Shown here: positions 1 to 6,273 of the stretch, piece after piece | How positions within the stretch are numbered: position 1 is the stretch's first letter | How the letters are laid out: each line of letters begins with the position of its first letter | From: Magnetovibrio sp. | Lineage (GTDB): Bacteria; Pseudomonadota; Alphaproteobacteria; Rhodospirillales; Magnetovibrionaceae | Assembly: GCA_016763255.1 (NCBI GenBank) | Contig: JAESUA010000243.1 | Coordinates: 1-7,417, forward strand | Length of the DNA: 7,417 bases | Direction: 5' to 3' | Position numbers and translations under genes: made by a program | Notes under the pieces: generated by a model | What the model was told of the DNA's origin: nothing | Databases searched by the model: none | The model's input: the letters and a program-made list of their open reading frames with translations, nothing else

Positions 1-2436
1 ATCAGGTGCCGAATGTGCTTTGGGATGTGAGGGAACGGATTTTTCATTCACCGACGGGGTTACCTGATCAGCATCTTCGACGTGGCGCGGCAAATACACG
101 GTAAACGCCGCTCCTTCGCCCGGGGCACTGTCAACAAACACATGGCCACCGGTTTGGTGAACGATGCCGTATACGGTCGACAACCCCAACCCGGTTCCCT
201 GGCCCACTTCCTTGGTGGTGAAGAACGGCTCAAAAATTTGGTCGATGTCTTCCTTGCGGATGCCTTCACCGGTGTCGATCACATCAATGGTGATATAATC
301 GCCAGCAGGCACCAGTTCCATACCGCGCTGAATTGGCTCGTCCAGGGTCACGTTGGCTGTGCGAATGGTCAACGTACCCCCGCCCGGCATTGCATCGCGC
401 GCGTTCACCGCCAAATTTAGGATCACCTGATCAAACTGTGTCGGGTCGACGCGAATCGGACCCAAATCGCGCGAGTGCTCAATGTTGAGCTCGATGGTTG
501 GACCAATCAAACGGCTCATCACCTCGGACAACTCCGAGAGTTTTTCCTTAGCGTCGACGATTTGCGGTTCCAACGTTTGCTTGCGCGAGAACGCCAGCAA
601 CTGGCGCACCAGAGAGGTCGCACGCACCGCATTTTGGCGGATTTGATTGATGTCGTTGAACGATGGATCTTCGGGCCCGTGACGGGTCAGCAACAGGTCG
701 GAGAAGCCAATCATGGCGGTCAGCAAATTGTTGAAATCATGCGCAATACCGCCCGCAAGCTGGCCAATCGACTGCATCTTCTGACTTTGCGCGAATTGCA
801 CCTCCAGGTGCCTGTGTTCGGTCGTATCGATGAAATGCAAGATCAATCCGGTGACTTCGCCAAAGCCATCTTCCATGCGCGAGGCAAACAAAGATGCGGT
901 CACCTCACGCCCACCGATGGTCGGCATGCGCACCTCGATATGTGCGGCGCGCATGATGCCCATCACCACTTTGGACAGTTGTCCGCCAACGTCGCCTTGG
1001 TCTTGCTTGGACAGGCGTTCGGTAAACGGCAGGTTCTGCACATCGTCCTTGTGCAGGCCAAGCATTTTCAAGAACGCCCCGTTGCAATCGGTGATGTTGG
1101 CTTTCATATCCAACAGTGCGATGGACACCGGTGCTTCGTCGAACAGCCAATACAACCTGCGCGCGATGTCGGATATATCGTCGTCTTGCGGATGAGCCAC
1201 CACCGTTGTTTCCGGCGGCGATTGTTTTTTCACCAAGTCGCGCACCACGATGGAACGGGTATACATCAGTTCCCCACCCTCATTGATGCGGCCCGATTGC
1301 AGCAAGAAGGCCTTAAAACTGATACCGCCGCGCGGCTGCAACGTCACCTGGCCGCTGTCCCCATCGTCACCTTCGCTTGGTGCCAGCTCGGTGACAAATT
1401 CGGCAAAACCAAGACCTTCATCACGAATATCACTGAGCCGAATGCCCAGCCACGAACACAGGGTATCGTTGGCATAAACAATGCGGCCCGTGCCATCGAC
1501 GGAGAAAAAGCCCACCGGCAAATTATCAAGCAGGTCGGCCAACAGCGCTTCTTCGGCGCGACGCACTTCATCAAGTTCGCGCCGTGCGGTGACATCGTGC
1601 GCGCTCCAGCTCACCAACCCACTGCCGGGTTTGCCCGCCGGACGTGCACTTAAGCGCCACCATGCGCGAGCGCCCCCCACGCGGGTGAATTCCAAATCGG
1701 TATTTTCCTTGGCACCACCTCCAGCGGCACTCAACATCCGGCGGATGGCCGTTGGGGACTCGGCGTCTTGATCTGCAAAACGCAAAGCATTGGGGATTTC
1801 CGCCACCGCTTTGCGTTGGAACAATTCACGAAAGCCTGCATTGGCATACAACACCCGACCTTGGGCATTGCTCAGCATTAAAGGCTCACCGGTTTCACCG
1901 GCAGCGAGACAAACCAAGGCGGCTTCATCATCAATGTGCGAACGGCGCCCCAGGCTCCAAGCAAACAATGCACTGAACACAATCGCTAGACCTAGCGCTG
2001 CATTGCCCACCAAACCAGCGTCAAAGGCCCAATCTGTGTGGTTCAAGACGCCAACGGCCATGGCCGTGCGCAAACCGCCAAAAAGAAGGGCCGGCAATGC
2101 AAAAGCCAGCGGGCTGGGGCCACGTGCGGGGCGAAAGTATTCGGGGCCCGGTCCCTGGGGTCCGGTTGGTTCGGGTGTGACGGCTGGGGGGGGCACCACC
2201 AGAGCTGAACGGTGCGGTGCAATTTGTGTATCACTAGAGGGCATATTGGGGGGGGGCATTTCGGGGCGCGCCATTTCGGGGAGTGGCGCAACCGGGCTGG
2301 GACCGGCACGCAAAACGTCCGGCGCAGGTGCACCGTTGTCCGCGCTGCTCGGCGTCGGCAGTTCACGGATGACGTCTTGCTCATCTATGACGCTAGAAGC
2401 AACATCCTCATTCGTGGACGGTTTGTCCGTATCCAC
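1..2436 (-). CDS. cckA: CckA-type hybrid sensor histidine kinase, 3' part off the window
   Basis: Reading the minus strand from GTG 2436 gives 812 uninterrupted codons that run off the left edge. Residues 26-106 are a proline-rich segment. Two hydrophobic stretches follow (about 109-130 and 141-162), then three PAS-like regions (about 175-285, 298-400, 425-540). The DHp helix carries GGIAHDFNNLL with phospho-acceptor His566. The ATP-binding domain shows an N-box (NLAVNARDAMPGGG, 674-687), DTGEGI (721-726), FEPFFTTK (735-742) and GQGTGLGLS (745-753), and ends near 785. The H-box and domain order match CckA, which in Alphaproteobacteria autophosphorylates, receives phosphate on its own receiver domain and passes it through ChpT to CtrA and CpdR. 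That receiver should lie beyond position 1. The GTG start is 3 nt after the flhB stop, so the genes are probably co-transcribed. An ATG at codon 55 (2274) is an alternative start, since the N-terminus is poorly conserved. Naming it CckA rather than another PAS hybrid kinase is inference from motifs. Confidence 0.88.
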   Translation of the reverse strand, partial: MDTDKPSTNEDVASSVIDEQDVIRELPTPSSADNGAPAPDVLRAGPSPVAPLPEMARPEMPPPNMPSSDTQIAPHRSALVVPPPAVTPEPTGPQGPGPEYFRPARGPSPLAFALPALLFGGLRTAMAVGVLNHTDWAFDAGLVGNAALGLAIVFSALFAWSLGRRSHIDDEAALVCLAAGETGEPLMLSNAQGRVLYANAGFRELFQRKAVAEIPNALRFADQDAESPTAIRRMLSAAGGGAKENTDLEFTRVGGARAWWRLSARPAGKPGSGLVSWSAHDVTARRELDEVRRAEEALLADLLDNLPVGFFSVDGTGRIVYANDTLCSWLGIRLSDIRDEGLGFAEFVTELAPSEGDDGDSGQVTLQPRGGISFKAFLLQSGRINEGGELMYTRSIVVRDLVKKQSPPETTVVAHPQDDDISDIARRLYWLFDEAPVSIALLDMKANITDCNGAFLKMLGLHKDDVQNLPFTERLSKQDQGDVGGQLSKVVMGIMRAAHIEVRMPTIGGREVTASLFASRMEDGFGEVTGLILHFIDTTEHRHLEVQFAQSQKMQSIGQLAGGIAHDFNNLLTAMIGFSDLLLTRHGPEDPSFNDINQIRQNAVRATSLVRQLLAFSRKQTLEPQIVDAKEKLSELSEVMSRLIGPTIELNIEHSRDLGPIRVDPTQFDQVILNLAVNARDAMPGGGTLTIRTANVTLDEPIQRGMELVPAGDYITIDVIDTGEGIRKEDIDQIFEPFFTTKEVGQGTGLGLSTVYGIVHQTGGHVFVDSAPGEGAAFTVYLPRHVEDADQVTPSVNEKSVPSHPKAHSAPD

Positions 2437-2439
2437 CCG

Positions 2440-3500
2440 TTATTTCCCTTTCAAGCCCATCACATACCCAATAATTTCCGCCACCGCCTGATAGTGTTCG
2501 ACGGGAATTTCTTCGTCCAATTCGACCGCAGCATACAATGCACGGGCCAATGGCGGGTTTTCAACAATGGGTACCTCGTTCTCCTCTGCAACTTCCCTGA
2601 TCCTAAATGCCAGAGAATCCACCCCTTTGGCAACAAGCCTTGGTGCATGCATGTTGTCCATTTTATATTCCAATGCAACAGCATAGTGCGTTGGGTTGGT
2701 CACCACCACATCCGCATCGGGCACATTGGCCATCATACGCTGTTGAGCGCGTTCGGCCCTAATTTTACGGATTCGCGCCTTAATTTGAGGATCACCTTCG
2801 GAATCTTTGTGTTCATCTTTCACTTCTTGACGGCTCATGCGCATGGATTTGGTGAAATCGAATTTTTGATAGGCAAAATCCAAAGCCGCAATCACGAACA
2901 TCACCATCAAGGAGCCCGCGATGATGCTTAACGAAACCACATAAATTCGATCAAGAATGCCGCCAAGTTCAAAATCAGGCATCACGGCGATATCCAACAC
3001 CCACGGCACTGCCATTGAAAATGAAATAAAACCGAGCACCGACAACTTTAAGATGCCCTTCAGAAACTCAACCATCGACTTCATCGAAAACATGCGTTTA
3101 ACGCCAGCGATCAATGATATTTTTTCAGTTCCGGTTTCAATTTGCTGGGGGCCATAATCCACCCCGATTGCACGACATTCGCAACCACAGCCAGCACCAT
3201 CAAAATGGCAAAAAACGGGGCCAAAATGATGCCCGTTTCAATCATCGAATCGGCCAAAATGATTGGAAGGCTGCTTTGGGTGATGGAAATGGTGGCTGCG
3301 TTTTCGATAAACATCACCACGTGGTTTGCCAGTCGTTCCATCATCCAGGGAGACAACAGAGCAACCCCGGCCCCGCCGCCCATCAATATGGCCCAGTTTT
3401 TGACCTCCATGGACGAGCCGACTTGCCCCTTATCTCTCGCTTTCGAAAGTTTTCGGTCTGTCGGTTCTTCTGTTTTTTGTGAGTCGTCTTCTTCTGCCAT
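2440..3500 (-). CDS. flhB: FlhB, flagellar export-gate substrate-specificity switch, with an apparent -1 nt frameshift
   Basis: FlhB is an inner-membrane export protein whose cytoplasmic domain autocleaves and switches export from rod/hook to filament substrates. ATG 3500 begins with the family signature around KTEEPTDRKLSKARDKGQV and gives residues 1-127 with membrane segments near 36-51 and 88-112. This frame then ends at 3111 (KKYH stop). Homology continues without loss in the -1 frame from ISLIAGVKR to the stop at 2440, with membrane segments near 149-171 and 186-208 and the cleavage motif NPTH at 269-272. Inserting one A into the A6 run at 3125-3120 restores a 353-residue protein, normal for the family. 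No other damage is visible, so a sequencing error or recoding is more likely than decay. If annotated separately, the pieces are 3500-3111 and about 3162-2440. The gene starts 10 nt after fliR. Confidence 0.9.
3120..3125 (-). other. A6 slippery run at the flhB frame break
   Basis: The minus-strand reading is CTG AAA AAA TAT CAT TGA. Slipping back one base on the second AAA gives AAA AAA ATA TCA TTG and rejoins the conserved FlhB frame. Homopolymer miscounting, transcriptional slippage that adds an A, or -1 ribosomal slippage would each repair the gene. The upstream base is G, so this is not a perfect X XXY YYZ heptamer. Confidence 0.75.
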
Positions 3501-3510
3501 AACGCCCGCC

Positions 3511-4281
3511 TTAGGCCCCCCAGGCCGCAGTGAAGCCCTGGATGGTGTCGATAAAGTAGCGCATAAACACCATCATCATTGCAGGCAACGTGACCATAAT
3601 CAGATAGATCTGCATGGAGATTTGAATCGGCATACCAAAGAAAAACACCGGCAACTGTGGCATCAACTTCCCCATAATGCCCAGGCCAAGATAGTACGCC
3701 ATACCCGAGACGATCAAAGGTGACGAAATCTGAATGCCGATGCGAAAGCTGTCCGCGACACTGTGCGCCAAAAAATCAGCCATATCGCCGATGAGCGGTC
3801 CCCGCGCAGGGTCAAAAACATCATAACTTTCGACGATCGCCGCCAACATCAAATGATGGGTGTTGGTCACAAACACCAGCGTGATGGCCAGCGTGCCCAG
3901 AAACGACGAAAACACCGAGCTTTGCTGTTCCGCGATTGCATCCATGGAAAACATATTGGCCATTGATGCCATCATCGACAACATGGTGCCCGCGGTTTGC
4001 AAGGCGCCGAATATGATCCGCGGCACGGTCCCCAAAAAAGCACCAATCAATATTTCAGAGGACAACAATAAAAATAAAAGCGATATGGATTGTGGTTCGC
4101 TCGGCAAGATCGGCAACAAGGACGGCGTCAAAAGAAGACTGACCGCCATCGCAAACGCCACACGCGCGCGCAGGAAAATCTGCTGAGAACCAAAGCCCGG
4201 CATCAAGCTCAACGCTGTACCAACGCGCGCAAAAACCAACAGAAAAGCAAACAGGTTTAGGTTTACCAGTTGGCTCAGCAT
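3511..4281 (-). CDS. fliR: FliR, flagellar export-gate membrane protein
   Basis: A 256-residue, strongly hydrophobic protein of normal family length. FliR forms the core of the type III export gate with FliP and FliQ and binds FlhB, inside the MS ring. Visible features are the N-terminal FARVGTALSLMPGFGS segment (18-32), which is characteristic of FliR, and hydrophobic segments near 9-28, 40-58, 66-84, 128-148, 183-203 and 219-240. The loop around SMDAIAEQQSSVFSSFLG (112-129) also matches the family. ATG 4281 is 16 nt downstream of the fliQ stop and the TAA is 10 nt before flhB, so the order is fliQ-fliR-flhB, the usual gate-gene order. The Shine-Dalgarno is weak (GGTGG about 11 nt upstream). 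Identification is secure from sequence and order together. Confidence 0.96.
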   Translation of the reverse strand: MLSQLVNLNLFAFLLVFARVGTALSLMPGFGSQQIFLRARVAFAMAVSLLLTPSLLPILPSEPQSISLLFLLLSSEILIGAFLGTVPRIIFGALQTAGTMLSMMASMANMFSMDAIAEQQSSVFSSFLGTLAITLVFVTNTHHLMLAAIVESYDVFDPARGPLIGDMADFLAHSVADSFRIGIQISSPLIVSGMAYYLGLGIMGKLMPQLPVFFFGMPIQISMQIYLIMVTLPAMMMVFMRYFIDTIQGFTAAWGA

Positions 4282-4297
4282 CTGTACTTACACCACC

Positions 4298-4564
4298 CTA
4301 CCCAAGGTTCGCAATGCGGTCGAACAAGGTCACAGAGTACTCGATCACCGTGGTCATCATATATGGCAGGAACACAACAATCGCGACGAAGATCACAATG
4401 ATTTTCGGCACAAACGTCAAGGTCATTTCTTGAATGGTGGTCAAAGCCTGAAACAAAGCGATGATCAAACCAATGGTCAACCCCGCCATCATCACAGGTC
4501 CAGCCACCAGCAAGACAATCCAAAGGGCATCCTGTGCAATCTCGAGGACCACGTCTTGATTCAT
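4298..4564 (-). CDS. fliQ: FliQ, flagellar export-gate membrane protein
   Basis: An 88-residue protein, the standard FliQ length, with two hydrophobic helices (about 14-39 and 51-76) joined by the family's hallmark loop FQALTTIQEMTLTFVPKI (38-55). FliQ packs around FliP and FliR in the export gate and helps form the substrate channel in the basal body. ATG 4564 gives the typical MNQDVVLEIAQDALWIVLLV opening. It follows fliE by 49 nt. That gap holds an imperfect inverted repeat (TGTGGGTT with AACCACA around 4586-4612) but no U-tract, so I do not call a terminator. No strong Shine-Dalgarno is visible. The neighbours fliE and fliR fit the canonical cluster. Confidence 0.97.
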   Translation of the reverse strand: MNQDVVLEIAQDALWIVLLVAGPVMMAGLTIGLIIALFQALTTIQEMTLTFVPKIIVIFVAIVVFLPYMMTTVIEYSVTLFDRIANLG

Positions 4565-4613
4565 ATCAAAGGCTCACTCACCCCAGTGTGGGTTATTCAA
4601 CGCCCAACCACAA

Positions 4614-4946
4614 TCACATCGGCATGCGAAGAATTTCTTTGTAAGCATCAACGACCTTGTCACGGATCGCAACCACCGTCTGCAAAGTCATTTCAGCTTC
4701 GCTGACGGCCGTGACCACATCCGTAAGGTTGGCTTGGTTCAGAGCCCCTTGAATGGCCAATTGTTCGCTGTTTTGTCCCGTTTGAACGGCTTGTCCCAGA
4801 TAGTCCGAAACCAAATTTGAAAACAGACCTTGGTTTGCCGATTGCGCATCCTGGGGGGGAATGGCGTTGGGCGCGATGCCGGACTGCTGAGCCTGATTGT
4901 ACAGCTGCACGGCCTGGGAAATGTTTACATTGGGATTGATCGCCAC
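4614..4946 (-). CDS. fliE: FliE, flagellar MS ring-rod junction protein
   Basis: A 110-residue protein that starts with GTG 4946. GGAG eight bases upstream decides this start, and the frame-shifted ATG at 4953 opens only a shadow frame. FliE is the first rod-type substrate exported and joins the MS ring to the FlgB/FlgC rod. The conserved C-terminal region is clear: VSEAEMTLQTVVAIRDKVV followed by AYKEILRMPM at the end, the family's terminal motif. The N-terminal half is polar and Gln/Asn-rich, typical of flexible rod components. There is no cleavable signal peptide, as expected for a type III substrate. It sits 37 nt after flgC and before fliQ, the usual order. Confidence 0.96.
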   Translation of the reverse strand: MAINPNVNISQAVQLYNQAQQSGIAPNAIPPQDAQSANQGLFSNLVSDYLGQAVQTGQNSEQLAIQGALNQANLTDVVTAVSEAEMTLQTVVAIRDKVVDAYKEILRMPM

Positions 4947-4983
4947 GGCTCATACTCCTGTAAAATTTATAATGCTCATCGGC

Positions 4984-5394
4984 TTAGCGCAAAAGACCAA
5001 TCGTGCTTTGCAGCATAGTCTTTGAGGCTTTAATAACATTCAAATTGGCTTCGTATGATCGCTGCGCCTCGCGCATGTCCATCATTTCAACCAAAGTATT
5101 GACGTTGGGTGCCTGCACGTAACCATCGTCACCGGCTGCCGGATGGGACGGATCGTAACGACGACTGAATTCAGACTGATCGGTTTTGATCCGATCCACG
5201 CGCACCGTGTTTATACCGATGTTGCGGTCAAGTTCGTTGCGAAAGGTGACAATTTTGCGCCGATATGGCAATTCACCCGGCTGAGTTGGCAACGAATCGG
5301 CGTTGGCAATGTTCTCCGCCACGACGCGCAAACGCGTACCTTGTGCCTTCATACCGGAGGCGGATATCCGCAACGTTTTAAGAAGGTCGTCCAT
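4984..5394 (-). CDS. flgC: FlgC, proximal rod protein
   Basis: FlgC builds the proximal rod with FlgB and FlgF. From ATG 5394 the protein is 136 residues, the family's usual length, opening MDDLLKTLRISASGMKAQGT with the rod/hook N-terminal helix and AENIANAD (27-34). The middle holds YRRKIVTF and DPSHPAAGDDGYVQAPNVN. The C-terminal helix MMDMREAQRSYEANLNVIKA is the FlgC signature. An in-frame ATG at 5427 would add 11 residues (MLLNRKASRNV). Neither start has a well-spaced Shine-Dalgarno: an AAGG lies only 2 nt before 5427 and an AAGG lies 14 nt before 5394. I chose 5394 because family members begin at the MDDL/MD-type sequence. It is followed by fliE after 37 nt. Confidence 0.94.
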   Translation of the reverse strand: MDDLLKTLRISASGMKAQGTRLRVVAENIANADSLPTQPGELPYRRKIVTFRNELDRNIGINTVRVDRIKTDQSEFSRRYDPSHPAAGDDGYVQAPNVNTLVEMMDMREAQRSYEANLNVIKASKTMLQSTIGLLR

Positions 5395-5490
5395 AACGTT
5401 TCGCGATGCCTTTCGATTTAAAAGCATAACCTTACGGCCAGCTTGTACATATTAAGCCATGGTTTGCGTGCTGCAAAACCAGACCCTGCC

Positions 5491-5898
5491 CTAACGACCC
5501 TTGCCGATGGCAATTTTAATCATGCCAATATGTTTGCGATACAGCTCGTTGGTGAGCTGGTACTGCATCTGGGTTTCACCAATTTTGGCCATCTGTTCTT
5601 CCAACACCACGGCGTTGCCATCGGGTGAGGTTTCATAGGGCGAACGATTTTCTTGTTCAGAATATGCCGATGTGCTTCTGCGCGTGCCACCCATATGCAT
5701 CGGTGATGTGGTGACGGCATTGAGCTTGGTCTGCTGACGCCTCACCATGTCATCAAAATTAAAGGCCTTAAGGTCCTTCGGCTTGTACCCCGGGGTGTCC
5801 GCATTGGCGACATTTTGCGCCAGAACTTCCTGGCGCTTGGCCAGCCAGCCCATGCGACCTTTGACCAATCCAAACAATGTCAGTTTATTAAGTTCCAT
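5491..5898 (-). CDS. flgB: FlgB, proximal rod protein
   Basis: A 135-residue rod protein and the first gene of the minus-strand operon. The N-terminal helix runs into VLAQNVANADTPGYKPKDL (25-43), the classic axial-protein motif. The middle segment has TSPMHMGG (64-71), a FlgB feature. The C-terminal half (NAVVLEEQMAKIGETQMQYQ, then NELYRKHIGMIKIAIGKGR) matches the family's closing helix. FlgB is exported by the type III apparatus without a cleaved signal and polymerises on FliE. ATG 5898 is the only reasonable start. Its Shine-Dalgarno is weak. The control region upstream (5899-6060) holds a TATAAT, an inverted repeat and paired direct repeats, described separately. flgC follows after 96 nt, or 63 nt if the longer flgC start is used. 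Confidence 0.96.
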   Translation of the reverse strand: MELNKLTLFGLVKGRMGWLAKRQEVLAQNVANADTPGYKPKDLKAFNFDDMVRRQQTKLNAVTTSPMHMGGTRRSTSAYSEQENRSPYETSPDGNAVVLEEQMAKIGETQMQYQLTNELYRKHIGMIKIAIGKGR

Positions 5899-5957
5899 TG
5901 CTCATATACCAATCAGCTACCAACCGGGGTTTATACAACAAGCGCACACTTCAGCGA

Positions 5958-5991
5958 ATCGCTTCAACGGTGTATTATAACCGGAAGCGAT
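5958..5991. repeat. Inverted repeat centred on the flgB -10 element
   Basis: ATCGCTTC (5958-5965) and GAAGCGAT (5984-5991) are perfect reverse complements. CGG (5968-5970) and CCG (5981-5983) add three more pairs after an unpaired AA. The loop of ten bases contains the TATAAT. No T-run follows on either strand, so it is not a terminator. A repressor operator or a 5'-leader hairpin is the likelier reading. Confidence 0.7.
5974..5979 (-). promoter_or_regulatory. Candidate -10 element (TATAAT) for the flgB operon
   Basis: The minus strand reads a perfect TATAAT 75 nt upstream of the flgB start. The hexamer at the 17 bp position (5997-6002) is CCCAGA, a poor match to TTGACA, so the promoter would probably need an activator. 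I found no sigma-54 or FliA-type match nearby. Confidence 0.45.
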
Positions 5992-6022
5992 CCCCTTCTG
6001 GGCACCTAGAGTCCCTTTCTGG
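5992..6022 (-). repeat. Paired direct repeats CCAGAA(A/G)GGG, 21 bp period
   Basis: On the minus strand CCAGAAAGGG (6022-6013) and CCAGAAGGGG (6001-5992) match at 9 of 10 bases and are exactly 21 bp apart, two helical turns. They occupy roughly -25 to -55 relative to a start site inferred from the TATAAT, where an activator would bind to help a promoter that lacks a -35 box. Confidence 0.6.
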
Positions 6023-6033
6023 AACAGAAAATC

Positions 6034-6053
6034 TTAGATCATGATTTTCCTCC
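6034..6053 (-). other. Strong Shine-Dalgarno followed by a two-codon frame
   Basis: On the minus strand GGAGG (6053-6049) is followed six bases later by ATG ATC TAA (6042-6034). It is the best ribosome-binding site in the intergenic region, yet it opens only Met-Ile-stop. It lies upstream of the candidate flgB -10, so it would be transcribed only from a further promoter. It may be chance or the remnant of a lost gene start. Confidence 0.3.
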
Positions 6054-6096
6054 AGATTTTTTAAGATTCAATGAATCGCCCTCGTGTTCCCACTCG

Positions 6097-6125
6097 CATG
6101 AGGAATCTTTGGCCACTTCCTCATG
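6097..6125. repeat. 9 bp inverted repeat upstream of fhlB
   Basis: CATGAGGAA (6097-6105) and TTCCTCATG (6117-6125) are perfect reverse complements separated by 11 bases. Half-site centres are 20 bp apart, which suits a dimeric DNA-binding protein; as RNA it would form a 9 bp stem. No T-run follows. It lies about 85-110 nt before the likely fhlB start. Confidence 0.6.
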
Positions 6126-6194
6126 TAATCCGTGGAGATTCAGAGGATATTAAGCGACCTATGACACGCTGTTGGCCTAAAGAAAATCAAAATC

Positions 6195-6210
6195 GGGAGA
6201 TCCCGCGATC
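6195..6210 (+). promoter_or_regulatory. Ribosome-binding site and possible ATC start for fhlB
   Basis: GGGAGA (6195-6200) lies 7 nt before ATC (6208-6210). The reading from ATC is in frame with fhlB, beginning ATC AGC GAC GAC CAA. There is no ATG, GTG or TTG in this frame between the stop at 6178 and GTG 6274. Either ATC is a rare start, or an ATG has been mutated or misread. Confidence 0.45.
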
Positions 6211-6273
6211 AGCGACGACCAAAACATATCGGCCAGCGCCACAGGCAACACCAAGCCCATCGATGATGATGAA

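Larger units (their letters stand above)
5899..6207. promoter_or_regulatory. Divergent control region between flgB and fhlB
   Basis: About 300 bases without a convincing gene separate the divergently read flgB and fhlB. The region is more AT-rich around 6023-6075 than the neighbouring genes. It holds a TATAAT facing flgB, an inverted repeat around it, a pair of direct repeats, a strong ribosome-binding site leading into a two-codon frame on the minus strand, and a 9 bp inverted repeat towards fhlB. A plus-strand reading from ATG 6071 continues out of frame through fhlB and shows no protein character. It must drive both transcripts unless fhlB is read from elsewhere. Confidence 0.7.

Noticed and set aside
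475..1653. A 392-codon open frame on the plus strand, plus a second from 82 to 420.
   Set aside because: Both lie antisense to cckA, whose minus-strand frame shows all kinase motifs. The plus-strand products are His/Gln/Arg-rich with no recognisable domain, as expected for the mirror of a codon-biased gene.
1790..2931. Overlapping plus-strand frames of 233 and 239 codons.
   Set aside because: They run against the cckA N-terminus and the flhB 3' half, have no ribosome-binding support, and show repetitive low-complexity protein sequence.
4275..4523. An 82-codon minus-strand frame overlapping fliQ.
   Set aside because: It is the shifted frame of fliQ; the fliQ product has the family length, two membrane helices and hallmark loop.
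6028..6068. AT-rich inverted repeats (AAAATCT/AGATTTT and AATCTTA/TAAGATT) as a terminator.
   Set aside because: Stems are short and almost all A/T with loops of 19 bases or more; a stable hairpin is unlikely and the repeats fit an AT-rich promoter stretch.
5899..6207. A search by eye for sigma-54 (GG-N10-GC) or FliA (TAAA-N15-GCCGATAA) promoters.
   Set aside because: No site came close on either strand, so none is reported.
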